The notes beneath the pieces are model-generated. The model was not told where the DNA came from, searched no databases, and saw only the letters and a list, made by a program, of their open reading frames with translations. A DNA stretch of 64,000 nt. Source: Actinomycetota bacterium (GTDB lineage: Bacteria > Actinomycetota > Acidimicrobiia > Spongiisociales > UBA4744). The position numbers and the translations under genes are program-made. Shown in pieces: positions 1 through 6,627 of this stretch. Positions within the stretch are counted from its first letter, which is position 1; every line of letters starts with the position of its first letter. The stretch lies in contig JAADGS010000090.1 of NCBI GenBank assembly GCA_013152275.1, positions 1-64,000 on the forward strand, read 5' to 3'.

Positions 1-99
1 CAGCACCAGCAACTCGGCATCCGACACACGCCCATTCGTCAGATCCGCGGCATCAAGAGGCCGCCTCGAATCGCTCACCCTGTCCAGCTCATCGACCAA
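1..99 (-). CDS. N-terminal fragment of an unidentified gene (runs off left edge)
   Basis: A 33-codon open frame reads leftward off the window from a TTG at 99-97. An AGGAGGG ribosome-binding site (complement of 109-115) lies nine bases upstream, which is why this start is preferred. The visible peptide is acidic and leucine-rich and ends in SDAELLVL. That style is seen at the start of many actinobacterial DUF222/HNH endonuclease proteins, but too little is visible to assign a family. Confidence 0.35.
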   Translation of the reverse strand, partial: MVDELDRVSDSRRPLDAADLTNGRVSDAELLVL

Positions 100-546
100 A
101 GCGTGCGTCCCTCCTAACGAAGGCCACAAGATCCTCGCGGTAGACGCGACACGATAGCGACGGTCCCGAGTGACGTCGACCGTCCAGACAGTTACCCGGT
201 TGAGCCCTAACACGACATGGCCTCTCCCAAGCGAGCTGCCGGCAGTCTTGCCCGTGCCATGATGCCCCAAGAGCCCATCCGGGCGCTGCGACAGCAGCTT
301 CCTGATCTTCTCGGGCGAAACTTGTACATGCGCGAAGCACGACCACCGGCTTGACGTGTCTCAGATATCGAGCGGCTTCGGCAACCTGAATACCCGCTTG
401 GATCGCGATCCAGCCGCAGTGTGCCGGAAGGTACCAGCGTGTTCATTCCGGAACGATCTGTCACCGATCTCCCCGGAATGAACAGACGCCCGATCGGAGC
501 CGAGTTGGAGGTTTCTTGAAAAGGCCACTGGCACTCTGTTGAAAGG
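100..546. other. Non-coding or decayed stretch at the left edge
   Basis: No convincing gene is seen; the open frames here lack ribosome-binding sites and recognisable motifs. The stretch contains one perfect inverted repeat (440-484) and lies beside integrase and HTH remnants, so it is probably degraded mobile-element DNA. Confidence 0.4.
440..484. repeat. Perfect 12-bp inverted repeat, 21-nt spacer
   Basis: TGTTCATTCCGG at 440-451 is matched by its exact reverse complement at 473-484. There is no T-run after either arm, so it is a poor intrinsic terminator. It could be a recombination or regulatory site of the decayed element or the end of a lost insertion sequence. Only one copy was seen. 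Confidence 0.5.
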
Positions 547-726
547 GTCACCGTCCAGGATTCGCTCACGGACAAGCTCGACCGCCCGCTGTCACCCGCA
601 GAACTCGCCGACTACCTGCGCGTGCCGATCGCCACGATCGACGCATGGCGGCATCGCCGGCAAGGCCCACCAGGATTCCGGGCCGGACGGCATCTCCGTT
701 ACCGGCTCGCCGACGTGGAGCGGTAG
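547..726 (+). pseudogene. Excisionase-type helix-turn-helix remnant
   Basis: The frame after a TGA at 517-519 encodes LSPAELADYLRVPIATIDAW, then GPPGFRAGRHLRYRLADVER and a TAG at 724-726. This is the HTH_17/AlpA-like winged-helix signature, in which HLRYR and the terminal DVE are typical; such proteins often act as excisionases or small element regulators. No ATG, GTG or TTG precedes the domain in this frame, so the start has been lost. It lies just upstream of the integrase remnant on the same strand, the usual xis-int order. Confidence 0.6.
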
Positions 727-820
727 ATCACCGGACAACTCGAAGACACCAGCCGTCCCCACCGGTGAGGTTCGTCGGGCATACCTGAAACCAGGCCTCG
801 ACTGACCGACGGGAAGGATC

Positions 821-1347
821 ATGGCACGAGGAGCGATCGACCGACGAGACAACGGCCGGTACCGGGCACGCTACGAAGCACCCGACGGGCGGTGGCGCAG
901 CCGCACTTTCGACCGGAAGGTCGACGCGCAACGCTGGCTGGCCGACCAGCTCTCTCAACTCAACCGCGGCATGTGGATCGACCCCACCGCAGGGCAGGTC
1001 GCCTTCGACACCTACGCCCTGTCGTGGCTGGCCGCCAAGACCCGCATCAAGCCGAAAGCCCGCGGGGGCTACCGGTCACTACTCCGCTCCCGCATCATGC
1101 CCACCCCCGGACCCATCCGCCTCGCCACCATCGACCGGCGTTCGTCGGATCGTGGGTCCGGACCATGACCGACCACGGCCTGCCTGCATCGAGAATCCGC
1201 CGGGCCCACCAATGCCTGTCGGCCATCCTGGAACAGGCCGTCGCCGATGGCCTCATCGGCCGCAACCCCGCCCGCCGCGCCGAGCTTCCTCGGCTCGAAG
1301 AACCTGAGCACCGCTACCTCACCGCCGAACAGGTCGCCCGCCTCGAC
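821..1347 (+). pseudogene. Tyrosine integrase, N-terminal part, frameshifted and truncated
   Basis: The first frame from ATG 821 gives an AP2-like/SAM-like integrase N-terminus (RYRARYEAPDGRWRSRTF, then WIDPTAGQVAFDTYALSWLA). Near 1138-1142 the reading switches by one base into the frame that continues with RRAHQCLSAILEQAVADGLI and GRNPARRAELPRL, the core-binding domain. Similarity stops after EQVARLD at about 1347. The whole catalytic domain with its R-H-R-Y residues is absent, so the gene is dead. A C-terminal integrase piece of the same general type lies at 52.6 kb. Confidence 0.8.
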
Positions 1348-1481
1348 TTCGGTACCACCAAGACGCACCTCTTCGAAGGTGACCTTGGAGGCCGTGATGG
1401 ACCGTCTCGACGACGAGATCGCGTCCACAACGCGCCCTGAGAGCGTCCTGGGCGAGGTTGTCGACCTTCCTCAGCAAGCAC

Positions 1482-1508
1482 AAACCCCCCGCTGACCACG
1501 GGTTTCGT
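1482..1508 (+). terminator. Hairpin after the integrase remnant
   Basis: AAACCC (1482-1487) pairs with GGGTTT (1500-1505), leaving a 12-nt loop. It lies between the integrase remnant and the tRNA-derived repeat. A similar AACCCC...GGGGTT hairpin precedes the tRNA-Val remnant at 51.2 kb. Confidence 0.4.
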
Positions 1509-1512
1509 TGGC

Positions 1513-1558
1513 TCCGGAGGGTGGGACTCGAACTCACAACCTGCGGATTAACAGTCCG
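1513..1558 (-). repeat. tRNA-Asn 3' half: likely attachment-site copy
   Basis: Positions 1525-1558 are identical over 34 bases to 52840-52873 inside the intact tRNA-Asn(GTT), in the same orientation. The match covers the T arm, variable region and anticodon loop. The acceptor end (1513-1519, TCCGGAG) is similar but differs by one base, and there is one extra base before the T arm. The 5' half of the tRNA is missing. A 3'-half copy next to an integrase remnant is the normal product of tyrosine-recombinase integration into a tRNA gene, so this is read as the distal att site. Confidence 0.75.
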
Positions 1559-1767
1559 TTCCAGAAGTGACACCCGGCCCACCAGAAGGTGCGCGGATTC
1601 CCTGTGACTCGATGGTTCGAGTACCCACCTGTGGCCGCGACAGTGCACGACCGCTCGGCACATCGTGTTCCGAGAGGACCGTCGGTTCCGTGGTTCAGGA
1701 CCGACCATCCGTCTCCCGAGATGCTGGGCGCCTACGCCCACCACGATGGTTGCGAAAGAACGCGGAT

Positions 1768-1796
1768 TTGACATGTCGCCGAAGGAGCGCTTCACT
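1768..1796 (+). promoter_or_regulatory. Candidate promoter of the sulfur operon
   Basis: A consensus -35 TTGACA (1768-1773) is followed after 17 bases by TTCACT (1791-1796), a weak -10. A start near 1803 would give a leader of about 45 bases before the first short ORF. Confidence 0.4.
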
Positions 1797-1847
1797 CACC
1801 CGCCAACATGCCAACAGGTGTGACGCCGGATACGAGAGGAGCAGATA

Positions 1848-1958
1848 ATGGGTAGCCCAGCACCCGCCTCGCTCGTTTCCGCGTGTGACTTCGTCATGTG
1901 TATGTGCATGCTCGGCTCTCGGGTGGCCCACCCGAGCGCACCTGCACTGCGCTCCTAG
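1848..1958 (+). CDS. 36-aa Cys/Met-rich leader peptide
   Basis: ATG 1848 has a strong GAGAGGAG site at 1834-1841, six bases upstream. The peptide includes SACDFVMCMCMLGS, so codons 13-21 carry three Cys and three Met. The last third of the ORF overlaps a strong hairpin (1918-1936), and a second hairpin (2005-2021) sits just before the ribosome-binding site of the next gene. Actinobacteria are known to use Cys-rich short ORFs as ribosome-mediated attenuators of sulfur genes. The position in front of OsmC and metY fits such a role; the attenuation itself is inferred. Confidence 0.6.
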   Translation: MGSPAPASLVSACDFVMCMCMLGSRVAHPSAPALRS

Positions 1959-2021
1959 GAACTGCCACCGCCCGAGAGGTCCCTCCGGCGTTCCACTTCA
2001 ACCGGATCGGTCATCCCGATC
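1918..2021 (+). promoter_or_regulatory. Two leader hairpins: possible attenuator
   Basis: CTCGGGTGG and CCACCCGAG form a near-perfect palindrome at 1918-1936, overlapping the end of the first leader ORF directly after its Cys/Met codons. GATCGG/CCGATC forms a second stem at 2005-2021, about nine bases before the AAAAGGA site of the OsmC gene. Ribosome stalling on the Cys codons could change which structure forms. Confidence 0.4.
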
Positions 2022-2039
2022 ATATTGAAAAGGACTCAC

Positions 2040-2558
2040 ATGACGACATCAACCATTCCATTGAACGACGTCAACATCGAAGCCGTCGGCACTCTCGCAC
2101 AAGCGATCCAGACCGAGCCCGCGAAGGGCAACACGACATGGAAGGCCTCTGTCTCCTGGGATCGAGGATTTCGGACAACCACCCGGATCGGGAACTTTGC
2201 ACCCTTCGCAACAGATGAACCCGAGACACTCGGCGGCACCAATACCGCCCCCAACCCGGTGGAGCAACTTCTCGGTGCGCTCGGGTCGTGCCTGGCCATC
2301 GGGTACGCCGCAAATGCCAGTGTCGCGGGGATCCGCATCGACGACCTCCGAATCGATATCGAAGGAGAGCTCAACCTGGAAGTGTTCCTCGGCCTGCGAC
2401 CGGGCAATGCCGGCTATGAGACGCTGCGGGCCACGGTCCACATCACCACCGACGCCGACGATGCCACCGTTGCCGAGCTTCACAACAAGGTTGTGTCGAC
2501 GTCACCCGTAGGCCACACGTTGAGCCGGGCCGTCCCGCTCACCATCGAGCTTGCCTAG
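2040..2558 (+). CDS. OsmC family peroxiredoxin-like protein
   Basis: A 172-aa protein started at ATG 2040 (AAAAGGA upstream) rather than at an upstream in-frame ATG with no site. OsmC-fold proteins reduce organic hydroperoxides or handle reactive sulfur species with cytoplasmic thiols. The family motif PVEQLLGALGSCLAIGYA is present, with the peroxidatic cysteine at about residue 84. The second family Cys is replaced by Ser in TSPVGHTL, as in YhfA-like members, so it is probably not a standard two-Cys Ohr/OsmC peroxidase. It follows the first leader ORF and precedes metY, suggesting a job in sulfur metabolism. Confidence 0.85.
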   Translation: MTTSTIPLNDVNIEAVGTLAQAIQTEPAKGNTTWKASVSWDRGFRTTTRIGNFAPFATDEPETLGGTNTAPNPVEQLLGALGSCLAIGYAANASVAGIRIDDLRIDIEGELNLEVFLGLRPGNAGYETLRATVHITTDADDATVAELHNKVVSTSPVGHTLSRAVPLTIELA

Positions 2559-2566
2559 GAATCCTG

Positions 2567-2593
2567 GGGTCCGGATCCGTCGGGTCCGGACCC
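2567..2593 (+). promoter_or_regulatory. Stable hairpin between osmC-type gene and second leader ORF
   Basis: GGGTCCGGA (2567-2575) pairs perfectly with TCCGGACCC (2585-2593) around a 9-nt loop. There is no T-run, so it is more likely a Rho-dependent, processing or attenuation structure than a simple terminator. Confidence 0.45.
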
Positions 2594-2618
2594 TGGCCCT
2601 ACCCCGATAAGGACTATT

Positions 2619-2732
2619 GTGTTCTCCCTCGCCGTCGCATCGTGTGTCGCCCACCTGGGCATCGACTGCTGCCACAACGGTGGTACACGGGCTACGCTCG
2701 ACGACGATCGATCCACCGGAGCGTGTTCATGA
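2619..2732 (+). CDS. 37-aa Cys-rich leader peptide coupled to metY
   Basis: GTG 2619 follows AAGGA at 2609-2613. The peptide contains CVAHLGIDCCHNGG and ends GACS, giving four cysteines, two adjacent. Its TGA stop (2730-2732) overlaps the metY ATG (2729-2731) as ATGA, so translation of metY is probably coupled to this ORF. Cys-rich short ORFs with this overlap, controlling the next gene by cysteine supply, have been shown in mycobacteria. An His-x-x-Asp-Cys pattern resembles actinobacterial cysteine leader peptides. Confidence 0.65.
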   Translation: MFSLAVASCVAHLGIDCCHNGGTRATLDDDRSTGACS

Positions 2733-4015
2733 CCGAAGATACCCACGATTACGGTTTCGCAACGAGATCCATTCACGCCGGTCAGCGGCCCGACCCTGAG
2801 ACCGGTGCCAGGGCCATGCCCATCTATGCGACGACCTCCTACGTGTTCGACGATGCTCAGCACGCCGCCGACCTGTTCTCCCTCCAGACATTCGGCAACA
2901 TCTACACGCGTATCGGCAACCCGACATCGGCGGCATTCGAGGAACGGATGGCGTCACTCGAAGGCGGCATCGGGGCGCTGGCGACCGCGTCGGGGCAGGC
3001 GGCTCAACTGATCAGCATTCTCACCCTGGCTCAGAAAGGCGATGAACTCGTCGCCTCGAGGTCACTGTACGGCGGCACCTATACCCAGTTCGATGTGACC
3101 CTGCGCCGGATGGGTATCGATGTCACCTTCGTGGATATCCACGATCCCGAAGCGATCGACAACGCGATCACGGACCGCACCAAGGCCGTGTATGCAGAGA
3201 CGATCGGGAACCCGCGCGCCGATGTCCTCGATCTCGAAGCGGTGTCGGATGTCGCCCACGGCCACGGACTCCCCCTCATCGTGGACAACACGTTCGCCAC
3301 TCCCTACTTGTGCCGGCCGATCGAGCACGGCGCCGACATCATCACCCATTCGGCCACGAAGTTCATCGGAGGCCACGGCGCCGTGATCGCCGGCTGCATC
3401 GTCGAGAGCGGTAGGTTCCCATGGGACAATGGCAATTTCCCTCTTCTCACCGACCCCTCCCCTGCCTACCATGACCTCCGGTTCTGGGAGAACTTTCGAG
3501 AGTATGCATACCTGACGAAGGCCCGCACCGAGCTGCTCCGCGACACGGGGGCTTCGCTGTCGCCATTCAACTCGTTCCTGTTGCTGCTGGGCCTCGAGAC
3601 GCTGTCGCTTCGGATGAGACAGCACGTTGCCAACGCCAAGGCGGTCGCTCGGTTCCTGCGTGACCACGCCAAGGTCGCATGGGTCGGCTATCCGATCTTC
3701 GATGACAACGACTGGACGGTTCAGGCCCGGCGTTACCTGCCAGAGGGTCCCGGAGCCATCTTCACGTTCGGCCTCGTGGGAGGCTTTGCCGCCGGAGTCA
3801 GGTTCATCGAGAATGTCGAGCTGGCCTCTCACGTCGCCAACGTCGGCGATGCCAAGACGCTCGTCATCCATCCGGCCTCGACCACGCATCAGCAGGTACC
3901 CACGGACGAACGAGCGGCCATGGGAGTAGGTGACGACATGATCCGAATCTCGGTCGGGATAGAGGACATCGACGACATCCTGTGGGATCTCGGACGAGCA
4001 CTGGAGGCGACATGA
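2729..4015 (+). CDS. metY: O-acetylhomoserine sulfhydrylase (aminocarboxypropyltransferase)
   Basis: A 428-aa PLP enzyme of the Cys/Met metabolism family. It would make homocysteine from O-acetylhomoserine and sulfide in the cytoplasm (direct sulfhydrylation route to methionine). Full-length markers are visible: TRIGNPT near residue 60, the PLP lysine in THSATKFIGGHG at about residue 211, FPLLTDPSPAYH after it, and the C-terminal IHPASTTHQQ and VGIEDIDDI. The insert after the lysine and the ~430 length favour MetY over cystathionine gamma-synthase. The start is set by the ATGA overlap with the Cys-rich short ORF; the stop overlaps the next gene in the same way. Confidence 0.9.
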   Translation: MTEDTHDYGFATRSIHAGQRPDPETGARAMPIYATTSYVFDDAQHAADLFSLQTFGNIYTRIGNPTSAAFEERMASLEGGIGALATASGQAAQLISILTLAQKGDELVASRSLYGGTYTQFDVTLRRMGIDVTFVDIHDPEAIDNAITDRTKAVYAETIGNPRADVLDLEAVSDVAHGHGLPLIVDNTFATPYLCRPIEHGADIITHSATKFIGGHGAVIAGCIVESGRFPWDNGNFPLLTDPSPAYHDLRFWENFREYAYLTKARTELLRDTGASLSPFNSFLLLLGLETLSLRMRQHVANAKAVARFLRDHAKVAWVGYPIFDDNDWTVQARRYLPEGPGAIFTFGLVGGFAAGVRFIENVELASHVANVGDAKTLVIHPASTTHQQVPTDERAAMGVGDDMIRISVGIEDIDDILWDLGRALEAT

Positions 4016-4497
4016 CAACGGTCACCGTTCCCGAGGCAACACCCGCCGAGCGCCTGGACATCATCCGCAACGCCAAGTCCGTCGCCCTCGTGGGCGTCTC
4101 CGCCAACCCGATCCGCTCCTCGAACTTCGTCGCCGCCTACCTGGTACGCACCCGCTTTGATGTCTATCCCGTCAATCCCGCCTACGACGAGGTGCTGGGA
4201 CTGAAGTGCTATCCGTCGCTGCGCGATCTCCCCCAGATCCCCGACGTGGTCGATATCTTTCGACGACCCGAAGCGATACCCGATATCGTCGACGAGGCAA
4301 TCGAGATCGGAGCCAAGGTGGTGTGGTTCCAGCTCGGGTTGCGCCACGATGAGGCTGCCCGCCGAGCCCTCGATGCCGGCCTCCAGGTCGTTCAGGACCG
4401 GTGCCTGAAGATCGAGCACGCCCGGTGGCACGGCGGACTCCATCTCGGCGGATTCGACACCGGCATCATCTCGAGCAAACGACATCGTCCAATCTGA
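4012..4497 (+). CDS. CoA-binding domain protein (YccU-like)
   Basis: A 161-aa single-domain protein with a Rossmann-type CoA_binding fold. Visible markers are SVALVGVSANPIRSSN near residue 25, the PVNPAYDEVLG segment, VDIFRRPEAIPDIVDEAIE, and the C-terminal DRCLKIEHAR. Small proteins of this family bind CoA or a nucleotide cofactor, but their role is poorly defined. ATG 4012 overlaps the metY stop, so the two genes are co-translated. Confidence 0.88.
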   Translation: MTTVTVPEATPAERLDIIRNAKSVALVGVSANPIRSSNFVAAYLVRTRFDVYPVNPAYDEVLGLKCYPSLRDLPQIPDVVDIFRRPEAIPDIVDEAIEIGAKVVWFQLGLRHDEAARRALDAGLQVVQDRCLKIEHARWHGGLHLGGFDTGIISSKRHRPI

Positions 4498-5209
4498 GCC
4501 AAGTCACGGTCGACACGTGGAGCCTCGAGTCCGGTCCAGATCGAGAGCGGGCCATCCGGTGTTGCAGAGGCCCGCTGCGATGCCGTTGGCCGACAGTACC
4601 CAAGGTGAAAACAGGTGGTCGTGATCTGTGTTCCGTGCACGCACCACGACGTTCATGGAGTGTGTCCACGAACGTGGCACTTGAGAAGTCCGATCGAGGG
4701 TGCCCGCCGTTGGTGACCACTCATCGGGTGAGCATCGTAACCGATATCGGATGCCGTGTTGGGGTTCGGAGGCCGTGGCGATCGATGTGTGCGTCGCGAA
4801 CCTCCGGCATCTTGGCGCGGAAACGCGAATCCAACGAGTAGTCGTTCCACGACGGCCTTTCCGGCCTTCCGCCGGCAGCTACCAGATGGTCTCGCCCCCT
4901 CACCGGTGAGCGGAGGATCCAGTCTCCAACGTGTGCGTCAGGACGAATCATCTCTTTGCAGGCCACGCGCGTTCACCTGCTGGAGAAGAAGTTGGAGGAT
5001 GCCACCATCTCGGCCGCCGACTCGCACCTCGTTCTCCGTGTGACGATGAACGCAGCAGTCCGACACGACATCGCTCTCCCCCGGCGTCATCTCGCTCATC
5101 GCAGACGATGCACGTACGCGATCGACGCCTCCACCTGCCCCGGGCGAACGGAGAGCCCTCGACGTGACATGCATCCATGACCGCACGGTGCCCGCAGCCG
5201 GGAACCTCG
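4498..5209. other. 712-bp stretch without a recognised gene
   Basis: Downstream of the sulfur operon and downstream of the leftward TetR gene. No open frame has both a ribosome-binding site and familiar motifs. It contains one copy of a dispersed palindromic repeat (4664-4703). It may hold gene debris. Confidence 0.4.
4664..4703 (+). repeat. Dispersed repeat, copy 1
   Basis: The run GTCCACGAACGTGGCAC followed by a tail ending GAGGGTGC matches 44731-44768 with a few substitutions and two single-base gaps. The core CCACG-nA-CGTGG is palindromic. Both copies are intergenic. Confidence 0.45.
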
Positions 5210-5824
5210 CTACGAAGCTCCGAGTCCGTCGAACACGAGCCTGAACTGCCGCCGCACGATTGCCTTCACATCGCCTGGCGTGGTGTCGGGGACCGACATG
5301 TAGGTGAGCATCGCCACGGCGATCACGGAGAACAAGAGGTTGGCCGCATCACCGGGATCGACATGCTTCGAGGCGAGGCCGGCTCCCTGCAATCGCTCGA
5401 AGGCATGTGTGATCTGCAAGATGGCCCTGTCGTCGATGGACACCAGGTCATCCAGCAGGTCCGAGTGGGCAGGGTGGAATCCGGAGCGAAACACATCGGT
5501 GAGCACCTGTGGCCCCAACGCCGTTATCCCATCGACATATACGGCGATCGCAGGCATCAACGCATCGACAGGATCGTCCGCGGTCAGATCGACGGCGTCA
5601 CTCGCCGCGGACCAGGTCTCTTCCACATCGACCGTGACAACCGCCCCAAGGATGGCGTTCTTCGTGCCGAAGTAGTTGTACACGGTTCCGGGAGAGACGC
5701 CCGCAGCCGACGCGATCATCTCGATCGTCGTGGCCGCATGGCCACGTTCGGCGAAGCATCGCGAAGCCGCCGAAACGATGGATTCGAAGGTTCGGCGCTT
5801 GTTCTCCTCTCTGATGCCCGACAC
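5210..5824 (-). CDS. TetR family transcriptional regulator
   Basis: About 204 aa. The N-terminal TetR HTH is clear: RRTFESIVSAASRCFAERGH, then TTIEMIASAAGVSPGTVYNY. The C-terminal half is a typical variable ligand-binding domain. GTG 5824 (start of VSGIREENK) is preferred because upstream in-frame codons would run into the divergent promoter; the next GTG up is at 5833. It is transcribed away from the ABC exporter genes, and a palindrome lies in that exporter's promoter. By analogy it probably represses the exporter and is released by an exported compound. Confidence 0.88.
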   Translation of the reverse strand: MSGIREENKRRTFESIVSAASRCFAERGHAATTIEMIASAAGVSPGTVYNYFGTKNAILGAVVTVDVEETWSAASDAVDLTADDPVDALMPAIAVYVDGITALGPQVLTDVFRSGFHPAHSDLLDDLVSIDDRAILQITHAFERLQGAGLASKHVDPGDAANLLFSVIAVAMLTYMSVPDTTPGDVKAIVRRQFRLVFDGLGAS

Positions 5825-5840
5825 CGTCTCCACCACCCGG

Positions 5841-5869
5841 TTGAATCCGAATTTTGTAGTGACTACATT
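5841..5869 (+). promoter_or_regulatory. Exporter promoter with embedded TetR-type operator
   Basis: TTGAAT (5841-5846) and TACATT (5864-5869) are separated by 17 bases and point toward the ABC genes. Between and overlapping them, TGTAGT-G-ACTACA (5855-5867) is a perfect dyad, well placed for a TetR dimer to block RNA polymerase. Confidence 0.55.
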
Positions 5870-5913
5870 AATCGCCGACTTGTTCCTGTCACCACAAGTG
5901 AAACGAGGATAGC

Positions 5914-6627
5914 GTGAACCAACCGGCAGTCGTTGCACAAGGCCTGACAAAGGTATACGGCGAGGGACAAGCGGCGACGACGGCTCTTGACGACGTGTCG
6001 TTCTCGATCGAGACAGGCGAATTCGTTGTGTTGCTGGGTCCCTCAGGTTCGGGAAAGACCACGCTGCTCAACCAGATCGGTGCGCTCGAGGGACCCACCT
6101 CGGGCAGCCTGAAGGTGAACGGGTTCGAGATCGCAGGTATGTCGGCCAAGGAGCGTACCGAGTACCGCAGGTCGACGATCGGATTCGTGTTCCAGTTCTA
6201 CAACCTCGTGCCCACCCTGACCGCACACGAGAACGTGGCACTCATCGCCGAGATCACGGGCACCGACCCGGATGCTCGCTCTCAGGCGGTGCTCACCAAG
6301 GTTGGCCTCGCCGACAGGGCGGAGCATTTCCCGGGCGAGATGTCGGGAGGCCAACAACAGCGGGTGGCGATCGCCCGCAGCATCGTGAAGGACCCGCCCC
6401 TGCTGCTGTGCGACGAGCCCACGGGCTCGCTCGATCTCGAGACCGGTCGGACCATCCTCGAACTGCTCAAATCCACGACCGAGGGCGCCGACAGGACGGT
6501 CTTCCTCGTCACACACAACTCGACGATCGCCGAGATGGCCGACCGAGTCATACGACTACGTGACGGCAGGATCGTCGGCGTCCAAGCGATCGCGGATCCG
6601 GTACCTGCTTCGGAACTTCGCTGGTGA
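5914..6627 (+). CDS. ABC transporter ATP-binding protein (MacB/LolD type)
   Basis: A 237-aa ATPase. Walker A is GPSGSGKTTLL (about residue 40), the ABC signature MSGGQQQRVAIARS (about 145), Walker B LLLCDEPTGSLD (about 165) with the H-loop in LVTHN. The GSLD D-loop and the pairing with an FtsX-like permease place it in the MacB/LolD/FtsE class, which drives mechanotransmission or lipoprotein/antibiotic extrusion rather than classical transport. GTG 5914 has GAGGA upstream. Its stop overlaps the permease start as GTGA. Confidence 0.93.
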   Translation: MNQPAVVAQGLTKVYGEGQAATTALDDVSFSIETGEFVVLLGPSGSGKTTLLNQIGALEGPTSGSLKVNGFEIAGMSAKERTEYRRSTIGFVFQFYNLVPTLTAHENVALIAEITGTDPDARSQAVLTKVGLADRAEHFPGEMSGGQQQRVAIARSIVKDPPLLLCDEPTGSLDLETGRTILELLKSTTEGADRTVFLVTHNSTIAEMADRVIRLRDGRIVGVQAIADPVPASELRW

